From positions 620,001-684,000 of the forward strand of contig NZ_JACBFS010000001.1 of the NCBI RefSeq assembly GCF_022138605.1: a stretch of DNA of 64,000 bases, in the 5' to 3' direction. The DNA comes from Xanthobacter sp. NM-25 (GTDB lineage: Bacteria; Pseudomonadota; Alphaproteobacteria; Rhizobiales; Xanthobacteraceae). The notes below the pieces were generated by a model, which worked only from the letters and a program-made list of their open reading frames with translations, was not told the DNA's origin and searched no databases. The translations under genes and the position numbers were made by a program. Shown in pieces: positions 25,950-34,918 of this stretch (positions within the stretch are counted from its first letter, which is position 1; the number at the start of each line of letters is the position of its first letter).

Positions 25950-26459
25950 TCAGCAGCGCGCCATCATCGAGACCCGCCGCCCCACGCCATCTGGAGAGGG
26001 CAGCCCGGCATGGGCGGCCCGCATCATGGCGATGCGCTCCAGCACCTCGTCGGGAAACGGCGTGACCCGGCGCGACTTGAGGTCCACATGGACCGCGATC
26101 TGCTCGCAGGTGGCCGAGCTCCAGCCTTCGGAGGCATGGTGCAGGGTCTGGTAGAGATGGATGCGCTTCTCATCGTAATCCATCAGCCGCAAGGTCACCC
26201 GCACCGGGCTTTCGGGGGTGATCTCCCGCAGGTAGCGTACATGCGCCTCGGCGGTGAAGAAGGAGGCGCCACGCTGCTGCGCATATTGCTGGCCAAGGCC
26301 GAGCAGGGTCAGCGCCTCGCTCGCCGCATGGTCGAAGATGAGTTCATAATAGGCCATCTTCAGGTGGCCGTTATAGTCGATCCACGCCCGGTCCACCTGC
26401 ATGGGAGACGAGACGAACGGGGCGAAGAAGACGGGTTCGAAGTCGATCAGGTCCAGCAT
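25950..26459 (-). CDS. Hot-dog fold thioesterase (4HBT family)
   Basis: 169 residues. Single hot-dog domain: VDRAWIDYNGHLKMAYYELIFDHA contains the Asp-Tyr-Asn-Gly-His motif (Asp as nucleophile/base in 4-hydroxybenzoyl-CoA thioesterases), followed by FFTAEAHVRYLREI and VRVTLRLMDYDEKRIH. Probably hydrolyses an acyl-CoA; similar domains are found fused to carnitine dehydrogenases, so a carnitine or betaine-derived CoA ester is possible. Start at 26459 preceded by AGGG. Divergent from the D-lactate dehydrogenase-type gene. Confidence 0.82.
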   Translation of the reverse strand: MLDLIDFEPVFFAPFVSSPMQVDRAWIDYNGHLKMAYYELIFDHAASEALTLLGLGQQYAQQRGASFFTAEAHVRYLREITPESPVRVTLRLMDYDEKRIHLYQTLHHASEGWSSATCEQIAVHVDLKSRRVTPFPDEVLERIAMMRAAHAGLPSPDGVGRRVSMMARC

Positions 26460-26787
26460 GACACTCGTGCCCTGTCATGAGGAACGCGCACACCCGCCCC
26501 CGCGCGCGGGGCGGCGCGTTCACCGGTTGCCATTGAGGATCTTTTGGATCGGCCCTGCCGATCCCGTCGAGCGGTCCAAGGGGTCGGACGTGCTCTGTGC
26601 CTATTCACTGTGCCGCGAGATGCGGCATTCGTCACCACCGAAATGGATCGAAACTAGCCGCCGCGCCGAATCGGAAATAACACTGTCAAATTCAAAAGCA
26701 TGGGAAACGGCCTTCTCATACCGTTTCGACACCCCTCCGAATCGCCAGACGCGTCCGGAGCGCGACAACAAAGTTAAGGAACAGTAA
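26460..26787. promoter_or_regulatory. Divergent intergenic region without a gene
   Basis: 328 bp between the thioesterase and flavoprotein starts. It holds a hairpin with 8-bp perfect arms (GGATCGGC 26546-26553, GCCGATCC 26557-26564) and an AT-richer stretch at 26660-26720 likely to contain the rightward promoter. No confident -35/-10 pair and no small gene were found. Confidence 0.4.
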
Positions 26788-28200
26788 ATGCTTCCCGCAG
26801 ACGCGAAACCCGAGGCCCCCTCACGGAATCGTGTTATTTCCGCCACAGAGGAACTGAAAAGCGCGCTCGATCACAAGGTCGTGACAAACCCGACCGTTCG
26901 CGCGCAGCATGCCAATGTGACCACTTATCTGCCCAATGAACCGGCCGATCTGGTGGTGTTTGCGGAAAGCACGCAGGATGTGCAGACAGTGGTCCGCATC
27001 TGCGCGCGGCATGGCGTTCCGGTCATTCCCTGGGGTGCGGGCACCTCGCTGGAAGGCCATGTGAACGCGCCGCGCGGCGGCGTCTGTGTGGACCTGTCGC
27101 GCATGAACCGCATCCTGGCGGTGAACACCGCCGACCTCGATTGCGTCATCGAGCCGGGGGTCACGCGCAAGCGCCTCAATGAGGACCTGCGCGACCAGGG
27201 CCTGTTCTTCCCCATCGATCCCGGCGCCGATGCCTCCCTCGGCGGCATGGTCTCCACCCGCGCCTCGGGCACCAACGCGGTGCGCTACGGCACCATGAAG
27301 GACAATGTGCTGTCGCTGAAGGTGGTGACCGCCGACGGCGAGGTCGTCACCACCGCCACCCGTGCCCGCAAATCCTCCGCCGGCTATGATCTCACTCGCC
27401 TGTTCGTGGGCGCCGAGGGCACCCTCGGCATCATCACCGAGATCACCTTGAAGCTCTACGGCATCCCGGAGGCGATCTCCGCCGCCGTCTGCCCCTTCCC
27501 CAGCGTCGAGGCCGCCTGCGACACGGTCATCGCCACCATCCAGAACGGCATTCCGGTGGCCCGCATCGAGCTTCTGGACGAGGTGCAGGTGAAGGCCTCC
27601 AACGCCTATGCCAAGCTCGACCTGCAGGAGACCCCCACCCTGTTCCTGGAATTCCACGGCACCGAGGCAGGCGTGGCCGAGCAGGCCGAGCGGTTCGGGG
27701 CGCTGGCGGCGGAATTCGGCGGCGGCCCGGCCGCCTTCGCCCGCCATCCCGAGGATCGCAGCCGGCTGTGGCAGGCCCGGCATGATGCCTACTGGTCGGT
27801 CCTGCCCCTGCGCCCCGGCGCCAAGGCGGTGGCCACCGACGTCTGCGTGCCCATCTCGCGCCTGGCCGATTGCGTCATGGAAACCAAGCGCGACATCGAG
27901 GACATGGGGCTCATCGCACCCATCGTCGGCCATGTGGGCGACGGCAACTTCCACACCACCCTGATGGTGGACGTGGAGGACCCCGACGACCTCGCCAAGG
28001 CCAAGCACTATATGAGCAGGCTGGTGGAGCGGGCGCTGGCCATGGGCGGCACCTCGACCGGCGAGCACGGCGTGGGCCAGGGCAAGATGAAATATATGGA
28101 AGCCGAGCACGGCGCCCCGGCGCTGGCCGCCATGGCCGCCATCAAGCGGGCCCTCGACCCGCACAACATCATGAATCCGGGCAAGATCGTCGTCGTCTGA
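26788..28200 (+). CDS. FAD-linked oxidase, D-lactate dehydrogenase (cytochrome) / GlcD type
   Basis: 470 residues, ATG at 26788 after AAGGA. FAD_binding_4 domain at about 40-220 with VIPWGAGTSLEGHVNAPRGG and FPIDPGADASLGGMVSTRAS; the C-terminal FAD-oxidase domain with the substrate/metal region IVGHVGDGNFHTTLM and the terminal GTSTGEHGVGQGKMKYM...LDPHNIMNPGKI. This pattern fits D-lactate dehydrogenase (Dld1/LDHD-like) or glycolate oxidase subunit GlcD. No GlcE/GlcF genes are adjacent, which favours the single-subunit D-2-hydroxyacid dehydrogenase. Likely feeds electrons to cytochrome or quinone. Confidence 0.87.
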   Translation: MLPADAKPEAPSRNRVISATEELKSALDHKVVTNPTVRAQHANVTTYLPNEPADLVVFAESTQDVQTVVRICARHGVPVIPWGAGTSLEGHVNAPRGGVCVDLSRMNRILAVNTADLDCVIEPGVTRKRLNEDLRDQGLFFPIDPGADASLGGMVSTRASGTNAVRYGTMKDNVLSLKVVTADGEVVTTATRARKSSAGYDLTRLFVGAEGTLGIITEITLKLYGIPEAISAAVCPFPSVEAACDTVIATIQNGIPVARIELLDEVQVKASNAYAKLDLQETPTLFLEFHGTEAGVAEQAERFGALAAEFGGGPAAFARHPEDRSRLWQARHDAYWSVLPLRPGAKAVATDVCVPISRLADCVMETKRDIEDMGLIAPIVGHVGDGNFHTTLMVDVEDPDDLAKAKHYMSRLVERALAMGGTSTGEHGVGQGKMKYMEAEHGAPALAAMAAIKRALDPHNIMNPGKIVVV

Positions 28201-28277
28201 TCGCAATCGCGCCCCATAGCTGAACACCCGTAGGGGCGGCCCGGACGGACCGCCGGCGGACTTTCCAGGAGACAGGC

Positions 28278-31200
28278 GTGCAGGGCATCCTCATCAGCCT
28301 CGCCACAGTGGTGACCCTCGCCATCGTCAGCGCCTTCGCGGCACCGCTGGTGGTGGACTGGAACGCCTGGCGCGGCCCGTTCGAGCGCGAGATCGCCCGC
28401 ACCCTGGGCATTCCAGTGGTGATCCGCGGCGCCATCGATGCCGAACTGCTCCCGGCCCCCCGCCTGACCCTGCACGACGTGACCCTGGGCGATGTGGTCT
28501 CCACCGGTGGCACGGTGCGGGAATTCGAGGCCGAGCTCTCCCTCGGCGGGCTGCTGCGCGGCCAGGTGGAGGCCACCGGCCTCACCCTGGTCAATCCCCG
28601 CATGCGGTTGGTGCTCGACAGCAACGGCCGGGTGGTGGTGCCCACCGGCGCCGGCGGCGGCAGCGATGTGGCCATCGCCCGGCTGGAGGTGCGCGACGGT
28701 ACCCTGGACCTGCTGGACCGCGCCTCGGACCGCACCCTCACCCTCACCGACATGGATCTCAAGGGCGAGGCCAAGTCCCTGTCCGGTCCCTTCCGCCTCG
28801 ACGGCGAGGTGGAGGCGGATGGCGCCCGTTTCAATCTGCGCTCGACCCTTGCCAAGCTCGACGACAAGGGCGAAGGCCGCCTGCGGCTGATCCTCGACGG
28901 GCGCAACCGTCCCTATACGGTGGATCTCGACGGCGCCTTCGGCACCGCCGATGCCCTGCCCCGTTTCGACGGCCGCGCCAGCCTCACCCGCAAGGGCGCC
29001 GGCGGGCTCGAATCCTGGCAGTTGGCGGGCCACGTGAAGGCCTCCACCGAGCAGGTGCTGGCCGACAATTTCGCCCTCGCCCTCGGCGGCGATGCCACCC
29101 CGGCCCAGCTCAGCGGCTCCGCCCGCCTCACCCTGGGCCGCGCGGTGGCGCTCGATGCGGTGTTGAACGCCCGCAGCCTGGATCTCGACACCCTCGCGGC
29201 CACCGCTGGCGCGGAGGGCGGCAAGCCGGCGGTGATCCGGCCGGCCGAGGTGCTGCACCGCAGCCTGGCGGTGCTGGCGGGGCTGCCGGCGCCGGACATG
29301 GCCTCGCGGCTGGGCCTCTCCATCGAGCAATTGGTGCTCGGTGGCACGGTGGTGCGCGATGTGCGCCTGGATCTCAGTGGCGGGCAAAGCGGCTGGCGGG
29401 TGGACACCGCCGAGGCGCAACTGCCGGGCAAGGCCGCACTGCGCGCGTCCGGGGCCCCCACCAGCGCCCCCAGTGGCGGCGGCTTCAGCGGCGAGATGGC
29501 GCTGAGCGCCGAGGATCCGGCCGATTTCCTGCGCTGGGCCGCTCCCGAAGCCCCGCGCGAGCTGGCGAGCGTCCTGAAGGGGCCCGCCCGCATCGAAACC
29601 AGGCTGCAGCTGGCGCCGCAGCGCATCGCCCTCGACGGGCTCGATGCGCATTTCGATCGCAGCCGGCTGCAGGGCAGCCTCGCGGCGGCGCTGCCGCCCA
29701 ACGCAGGCCCCAAGCTCGACCTCAACCTCGCCATGACCGGCTTCGCCATCGACCCCATGGTGGCGGCGCTGCAGCAGGCGGCCACCGCCGTGGGCGGCGG
29801 CGCCGACGCCACGCTGGTGCTGGACGGGCGCGACCTCACCCTGGCCGAGCAGCCGCTGCGCCATCTCACGCTGGAGGCCAGCGCCACCGGTGGCAACTGG
29901 CGGGTGAAGCGGGTGGTGCTGGAGGATCTCGGCGGCATCCACCTGGAAGGGGCGGGTTGGATGGAGAATTTCTCCACCACGCCCCGCGGCGAGTTCAACC
30001 TGGTGGTGAACGGCGGCAAGGCGGATGGCCTGGTGCCGGTGGCCCGTTTGGTGGCCGGGCCACGCACCGCCGACGTGATCGCCAAGCTCACCCCGGTGGG
30101 GGCCCCGGTGAAGCTCTCCACCAGCGTGGTCTGGCGCGAGGCCGGCGGCCGCAGCATCACCAGCGATGGCAGCCTGGGCCTGCTGTCCGGTCGCATCGCC
30201 TTCACCCGCACCAGCGAGGGGGTGCCGCTGGCCATCGCCCTCTCCGCGGACAGCCCGGACACGGCCAGGGTGCTGGGCGCCCTTGGCCTCGAAGGGCTCA
30301 ATCCCAAGCTCGGCGCCGGCCACCTGGACTTCAACCTCGACCCCTTCACCGCCGACGACGGCCAGTTGCGGCTGCAGCTCGCCACCAGTGCCCTCACCAT
30401 CGCCGGCGAGGGCCAGGCGCGCATCGTCAACGGGCAGTTGGTGCCCGATCTGAAGCTGCGTGCCGATGGGCCGGACCTGGGCCGGGTGCTGCCGCAGGTG
30501 GCGGCCGCCGCCGACAACGCGCCGATGCCGACGGCGCTCGCCTTCTCCCTCGGCCGGTCCGGCAATGCCTGGCGGTTCGCCGGCCTGCAGGGATCGGTGG
30601 GGGGTGCGCCCCTCAGCGGCGCGCTGGAGCTGGAACCGGGGGCGGTGCCACGGCTCACCGGCCAGCTCGCCCTCGACCGCGTGTCCGTCCCGGCCCTGGC
30701 GAGCCTGTTTGCCGCGCGGACGGCCAGCGACAGCACCGGAACCTGGAGCAATGCCCGCCTGCTGCCGGCGGCCGTGAGCGGCGTCGCCCTCGGCATCGAC
30801 ATCACCGCCCCCCGCCTCGAGCTCATCGGCCCGCTGGCGTTGAGCGAGGGACGCCTGCGCCTCGGCAGCGATGGCACCGGCGTGGATCTGCACGACATCT
30901 CCGGCGGCTTCGGCGGCGGGCAGGTGGCGGCCACCCTCCGGGTGCGGCGTCAGAATGACGTGGCCCAGGCGGAAGGCCGGCTGAGCCTGGACAAGGTGCA
31001 GAACGCGGCGCTGGCCGCCCTGGCCGGGGCGCGCAACGCGCCGGCCGGCACCACCAGCCTCGCCGTCGATCTCGGCGGCAGCGGCCGCAGCGTGCTGCAG
31101 CTGGTGCAGAATCTCTCCGGCCAAGGCACCATCAGCGGGCGCGACCTGCAAATCGCGGCCGCCGATCCCGCCGCGCTGCGCACGGTTCTGGCCGAAACCG

Positions 31201-32207
31201 CCGCTCTGCCCACGCCACCCGATGAACGGCAGACCAGCCAGTTGTTCGATCGCGCCCTGGCCCGCGGCCCGCTACTGCTGCCCACGGCCGAGTCCACCTT
31301 CAGCGTGGTGAACGGCCTCGCCAAGCTCTCGCCGACGCGGATCACCCTCGGCGACGTGCGCCTGGGCCTGTCCGGCAGCCTTGACCTTCCCCGCCTGCTG
31401 GCGGAGGCGAGCATCGACTTCGAGACCGAGGGCGGCCCCGGGCCCGCCGCCAGCGGGACCCTGGGCTGGAGCGGGCCCATCGCCGGACCGGAGCGGCGGA
31501 TCCGGGCCACCGGCCTCACCAGCGCCATCGCCATGCGGGCCATCGAGCGCGAAACCCAGCGCCTGGAGCAGCAGCGCGCACCGGCGGCCACGCCGACCCC
31601 GGCGGCGGTCCCGGCGGCGCCTCGGATCGTTCCGCCCGTCGCCGCGCCCACGGCCTTGCCGCCGGTCGTGGCTCCCGCGCCGGCACCGGCCACCGCGCCG
31701 CAAGCTGCGCGTCCATCGGCCCGCGATCCCAGGCTCATCGAGCGGCGGGAGATTCCGGCCCCGACGATTCCCGCCCCGAGCTTTGGCACATCCACGGGCA
31801 CGCTCGCGCCCAGCGCCGGCGGCGGCACCGCGCCATCGGCGCAGACCCGTCCTCCCGAGCCGCGACAGGACCAGCCCCCGGCCGCACCGCCGGCGACGGC
31901 ACAACAGCCGGCCACGCCGCCGCGGGCCGCCCTGCCGCGCGTCCCTGCGGCCACCGCCGCACCGGCAGCGGCGCCCGAGACCCCGCGGGCGTCACGGCCG
32001 GACACGAGGCGGGACCCGCAAGCGGAAACCGCCAGCCGCGCCGCGCCACCGGCCGAAGTCCGTCGCCCGGCGCCGGCCACCACGCGGCGCCCGCCTGAAC
32101 GGCTGCCCGCTTATGTGGTTCCCCCACCGCTGCCGCTGGAGCCCACCTTGCCGCCCACCCGTGGCTTCGGCGAAGTGCCGCGCCCGCCGGGACTGGTGGG
32201 AGACTGA
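28278..32207 (+). CDS. AsmA-family protein with Pro/Ala-rich tail
   Basis: 1,309 residues from a GTG at 28278 with AGGAG upstream. An N-terminal membrane anchor (about residues 3-23, ILISLATVVTLAIVSAFAA) is followed by the AsmA start VVDWNAWRGPFEREIARTLG. The long periplasmic body of repeated beta-rich segments is typical of AsmA/TamB-like bridge proteins, thought to carry phospholipid between membranes. Residues about 1090-1309 are a disordered Pro/Ala/Arg tail absent from many homologues. Follows the flavoprotein gene by 77 bp and is convergent with folA at a perfect hairpin. Confidence 0.85.
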   Translation: MQGILISLATVVTLAIVSAFAAPLVVDWNAWRGPFEREIARTLGIPVVIRGAIDAELLPAPRLTLHDVTLGDVVSTGGTVREFEAELSLGGLLRGQVEATGLTLVNPRMRLVLDSNGRVVVPTGAGGGSDVAIARLEVRDGTLDLLDRASDRTLTLTDMDLKGEAKSLSGPFRLDGEVEADGARFNLRSTLAKLDDKGEGRLRLILDGRNRPYTVDLDGAFGTADALPRFDGRASLTRKGAGGLESWQLAGHVKASTEQVLADNFALALGGDATPAQLSGSARLTLGRAVALDAVLNARSLDLDTLAATAGAEGGKPAVIRPAEVLHRSLAVLAGLPAPDMASRLGLSIEQLVLGGTVVRDVRLDLSGGQSGWRVDTAEAQLPGKAALRASGAPTSAPSGGGFSGEMALSAEDPADFLRWAAPEAPRELASVLKGPARIETRLQLAPQRIALDGLDAHFDRSRLQGSLAAALPPNAGPKLDLNLAMTGFAIDPMVAALQQAATAVGGGADATLVLDGRDLTLAEQPLRHLTLEASATGGNWRVKRVVLEDLGGIHLEGAGWMENFSTTPRGEFNLVVNGGKADGLVPVARLVAGPRTADVIAKLTPVGAPVKLSTSVVWREAGGRSITSDGSLGLLSGRIAFTRTSEGVPLAIALSADSPDTARVLGALGLEGLNPKLGAGHLDFNLDPFTADDGQLRLQLATSALTIAGEGQARIVNGQLVPDLKLRADGPDLGRVLPQVAAAADNAPMPTALAFSLGRSGNAWRFAGLQGSVGGAPLSGALELEPGAVPRLTGQLALDRVSVPALASLFAARTASDSTGTWSNARLLPAAVSGVALGIDITAPRLELIGPLALSEGRLRLGSDGTGVDLHDISGGFGGGQVAATLRVRRQNDVAQAEGRLSLDKVQNAALAALAGARNAPAGTTSLAVDLGGSGRSVLQLVQNLSGQGTISGRDLQIAAADPAALRTVLAETAALPTPPDERQTSQLFDRALARGPLLLPTAESTFSVVNGLAKLSPTRITLGDVRLGLSGSLDLPRLLAEASIDFETEGGPGPAASGTLGWSGPIAGPERRIRATGLTSAIAMRAIERETQRLEQQRAPAATPTPAAVPAAPRIVPPVAAPTALPPVVAPAPAPATAPQAARPSARDPRLIERREIPAPTIPAPSFGTSTGTLAPSAGGGTAPSAQTRPPEPRQDQPPAAPPATAQQPATPPRAALPRVPAATAAPAAAPETPRASRPDTRRDPQAETASRAAPPAEVRRPAPATTRRPPERLPAYVVPPPLPLEPTLPPTRGFGEVPRPPGLVGD

Positions 32208-32210
32208 CCG

Positions 32211-32236
32211 CCGCATCGTGAGCGGTCACGATGCGG
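32211..32236. terminator. Bidirectional terminator-like hairpin between asmA-type gene and folA
   Basis: Perfect 11-bp stem CCGCATCGTGA / TCACGATGCGG with a GCGG tetraloop, placed four bases after the AsmA stop and 29 bases after the folA stop. There is no U tract; position between convergent genes is the main support. Confidence 0.7.
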
Positions 32237-32264
32237 GAGAGAGGTGATCCCGCAGCCGGCTCCG

Positions 32265-32804
32265 TCAGCGGCGCGACAGGGTGATGTAGGTGAAGGGCGC
32301 GGTGTCCTTCGGCCCCTGGGCGGGGCCCTCCCGCGCGTCTTCGCGCCAGCCGGCGCGGTCGAAATCGGGAAACCGCACATCCCCCGGCGGCGCCGCATGC
32401 ACCTGCGTCAGGTGCAGGGTCCGGGCCAGCGGCAGGGTGTCCGCAAACACCCGGCTGCCGCCGATCACCATGGCCTCACCAGCGGCCAAGGCCTGTGCCA
32501 CATCGGCCGCGGCCGCGAGAGCGGCGGGCAGGTCCGCCACCTTCACCACCCCTTCGGGCACGGCAAAAGCCGGATCGGCGCTGATGACGATGGAGGTGCG
32601 GCCCGGCAGCGGCTTGCCGATGGACTGGAAGGTGCGCCGGCCCATGATCAGCGGCTTGCCCCAGGTCAGCGCCCGGAACCGCTTGAGATCAGAAGACAGA
32701 TGCCACGGCATCGTCCCCTCATGGCCGATCACCCCATTCTCCGCGACAGCGACAATGAGCGCCAGCGGCACCGGCGCGATCATGGGGTCGACAGGCGCGG
32801 TCAT
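32265..32804 (-). CDS. folA: Dihydrofolate reductase
   Basis: 179 residues. ALIVAVAENGVIGHEGTMPWHLSSDLKRF carries the substrate-site Trp-His and Asp (in two adjoining motifs), GKPLIMGRRTFQSIGKPLPGR the NADPH loop, and MVIGGSRVF the second cofactor motif. Reduces dihydrofolate to tetrahydrofolate in the cytoplasm. The start codon overlaps the stop of the upstream amine-oxidase-like gene (ATGA), so translation is coupled. In most relatives folA follows thyA; no thyA is present here. Downstream starts at Met8 are possible. Confidence 0.93.
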   Translation of the reverse strand: MTAPVDPMIAPVPLALIVAVAENGVIGHEGTMPWHLSSDLKRFRALTWGKPLIMGRRTFQSIGKPLPGRTSIVISADPAFAVPEGVVKVADLPAALAAAADVAQALAAGEAMVIGGSRVFADTLPLARTLHLTQVHAAPPGDVRFPDFDRAGWREDAREGPAQGPKDTAPFTYITLSRR

Positions 32805-34066
32805 GGCTGGCTCCTCAGGCGTTCGAGCACGGTTTCGGCAGCGGCGCGGCCCGACAGGTGAGCCCCATGGGCGGTGGAGAAAGCCGGCCCACCCAGCGCT
32901 TCACCGGCAAAGAGCACCCGCGTGCCAAGCCCCTGGTGCAGCCACGGGCGCAGGTGGCCGGCACCGGGCAGCGCGCAGGAATAGGCGCCACCGATATAAG
33001 GCGCATGGGTCCAGTTGGTGACCCGGGCCCGCCGCACACGGCCGCGCAGCCCGGCGCCGAACGCCTGGGCCAAGGCCGAGGTGGCGAAATCCACCATCGC
33101 CCCCTCGCCGGCCGCCACCAGCGCCGCCGCCTCCGGGCCGGCGATATGCACCACCGCCGCCGGCGCGCCACCGGGGCGCAGCAGCGCCGACACCGCAAGC
33201 CGCTGCGGGCGGTCGGTATCGAAGGCATCGAGACCGGTGCGCGGGGGAACACCGAAGACATCATCGTCGAACAGGAGGGCGATCTTTTCCGCGCAGCCGA
33301 GGGGCAGCGCCGCGAACGCCTCGCCCAGCTCCGGCGGCAGGCTCGGAGTGAAGGCCAGCTGGCCCCGCGCCACCACGGCGGTGGAGACCGCGACGATGGC
33401 GAAGCGCGCCGTCAATGTGCCGCGCGGGGTCTCCAGCCGCAGCCGCCGTCCGCCGTGATCGAGCCGCGTCACCGGGCAATCGAGGGTCACCGGCAGGGTG
33501 CCGGCATGGGCCTGGATCAGGGCGCCATAGCCGTCGAGCACCGGCCAATTGTCATCGGTATCGTGGTAGCGGCTGTAGTCGAGGGTGGAGATGCGCTCCG
33601 GCGCGGCGGCAGACATCAGGGCGAGCCAATGCCGCGCCAGCGGCAGCCAAGGGCCGAGCGGCCGCAGAGCCTCCACCGCCGCCACGTCCCGGCCGGCCCG
33701 CCCGGCCGCCGTCACCGCATCCATGGCCGCATCCACCGCCGCCTGAGCGGCCGTGGCCTCGTCCGCCGTGGCGAAACGGGCGCCCAGATGCAGCAGCCGC
33801 TGCCGCCGCGCCGGCCCGTCCGCATCGAACCGGAAACCGAGGCGCCGCGCGATGGGGACGAAGGGATTGGCGCGGGCGTCGTGCAGCCAATGACAGCCGA
33901 GATCGAACGGGGTGCCCAGGGTCTCGCGATCGGTGGCGGCGCGGCCACCGATGACCGACGCGGCTTCCAGGATGCGGAAGTCGACCCCCGCCGCCGCCAG
34001 GCTCGCGCCGGCGGCCAGCCCCGCGGCGCCCGCGCCAATCACCGCCACATCGGTTTCGCAGGTCAC
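32801..34066 (-). CDS. FAD-dependent amine oxidase-like protein
   Basis: 421 residues. The N-terminal dinucleotide motif VAVIGAGAAGLAAGASLA, the GG-doublet DFRILEAASVIGGRA and the C-terminal FAD contact VLFAGEALGGPAFSTAHGAH are those of flavin monoamine oxidase/phytoene desaturase-like proteins. Substrate not inferable. It is 87 bp downstream of sspB and overlaps folA by four bases, so it is probably expressed with folA. Confidence 0.82.
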   Translation of the reverse strand: MTCETDVAVIGAGAAGLAAGASLAAAGVDFRILEAASVIGGRAATDRETLGTPFDLGCHWLHDARANPFVPIARRLGFRFDADGPARRQRLLHLGARFATADEATAAQAAVDAAMDAVTAAGRAGRDVAAVEALRPLGPWLPLARHWLALMSAAAPERISTLDYSRYHDTDDNWPVLDGYGALIQAHAGTLPVTLDCPVTRLDHGGRRLRLETPRGTLTARFAIVAVSTAVVARGQLAFTPSLPPELGEAFAALPLGCAEKIALLFDDDVFGVPPRTGLDAFDTDRPQRLAVSALLRPGGAPAAVVHIAGPEAAALVAAGEGAMVDFATSALAQAFGAGLRGRVRRARVTNWTHAPYIGGAYSCALPGAGHLRPWLHQGLGTRVLFAGEALGGPAFSTAHGAHLSGRAAAETVLERLRSQP

Positions 34067-34153
34067 CGCTCGCGCTCCGCAAGGCGGGACACGGACAAAC
34101 GTCGCCGCCGGTTCACCATGCCGGGCGCCTCGCGGCCATGGGCGCGAGCGTGC

Positions 34154-34756
34154 CTACTTCTTGTTGCGGAAGACGTCGAGCTGCACCACCTGGGCGCCGC
34201 TGGCGGGACGCTCAGCATCGGCGCCGCCGGCCTCATGGGGCTCGCCGGCTGCATCGCCGCTCACCTTCGCGGCGGACACCGCCGGCTCCGATGCGGCGCC
34301 ACGCGACGGCTGCTTCAGCACCGTCGGCTTGCTGCCGGCCGGCCCGGTCGCGGCGTCATCGGCGGCCTCCTCGGGCTCATCGCCATTCCCCTCGTCCGGG
34401 GTCGCCAGCTCGAACTGGAGACCGAACTTCACGGACGGATCGAAGAAGCCCTTCAAGGCGGAGAACGGCACCAGCAGCTTCTCGGGAATGCCGCCAAACG
34501 ACAGCCCCACCTCGAACGCCACATCGGAGACGATGAGGTCCCAAAACTGGTGCTGGAGCACAATGGTCATCTCTTCCGGATACTTCTCGCGCATGCGCTG
34601 CGAGAGCCGCACGCCCGGGGCGCGGGTGTCGAAGGAGACGTAGAAATGATGGTCGCCCGGCAGGCCATCCTTGGCCACATCCTGGAGCACGCGCCGCACC
34701 ACGGAGCGCAGCGCTTCCTGAGCGAGAAGATCGTAGCGGATGTGATCGACCGACAT
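34154..34756 (-). CDS. sspB: SspB-type ClpXP adaptor (alphaproteobacterial SspB-alpha)
   Basis: 200 residues from the ATG at 34756. Residues 1-130 form the ssrA-tag-binding domain (VDHIRYDLLAQEALRSVV, HHFYVSFDTRAPGVRLS, MTIVLQHQFWDLIVSDVAF). Residues 130-185 are an acidic/Ala-rich flexible linker, and the tail AQVVQLDVFRNKK is the ClpX-docking motif (hydrophobic residues then basic end). SspB delivers ssrA-tagged polypeptides to ClpXP. The gene lies about 160 bases downstream of the ssrA gene on the same strand, an obvious functional pairing. In-frame ATG at 34828 is possible but adds residues that fall outside the fold. Confidence 0.9.
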   Translation of the reverse strand: MSVDHIRYDLLAQEALRSVVRRVLQDVAKDGLPGDHHFYVSFDTRAPGVRLSQRMREKYPEEMTIVLQHQFWDLIVSDVAFEVGLSFGGIPEKLLVPFSALKGFFDPSVKFGLQFELATPDEGNGDEPEEAADDAATGPAGSKPTVLKQPSRGAASEPAVSAAKVSGDAAGEPHEAGGADAERPASGAQVVQLDVFRNKK

Positions 34757-34918
34757 GTGTCCGCTTGAGCCTTGTCCCAGCCGGACAAACAGATTCGCGC
34801 CGGCCATCTCGCCCCACGGACATCGCACCCCGAAGAGATCGCGCCCGAAGGACGTCGCGCCGAGAGCGGAGACGGAAAGCCTGACCCCTCCGCCGATCCG
34901 GCTGCGCCGGCGGAAAGT

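Noticed and set aside
28008..31151. Open frame of about 1,047 codons on the minus strand opposite the AsmA-family gene
   Set aside because: A GC-rich mirror of the real gene: Gly/Gln/His/Arg-rich composition, no family motifs, no ribosome site. The same holds for long antisense frames opposite gdhB (6405-8672) and the RND permease (51452-54835).
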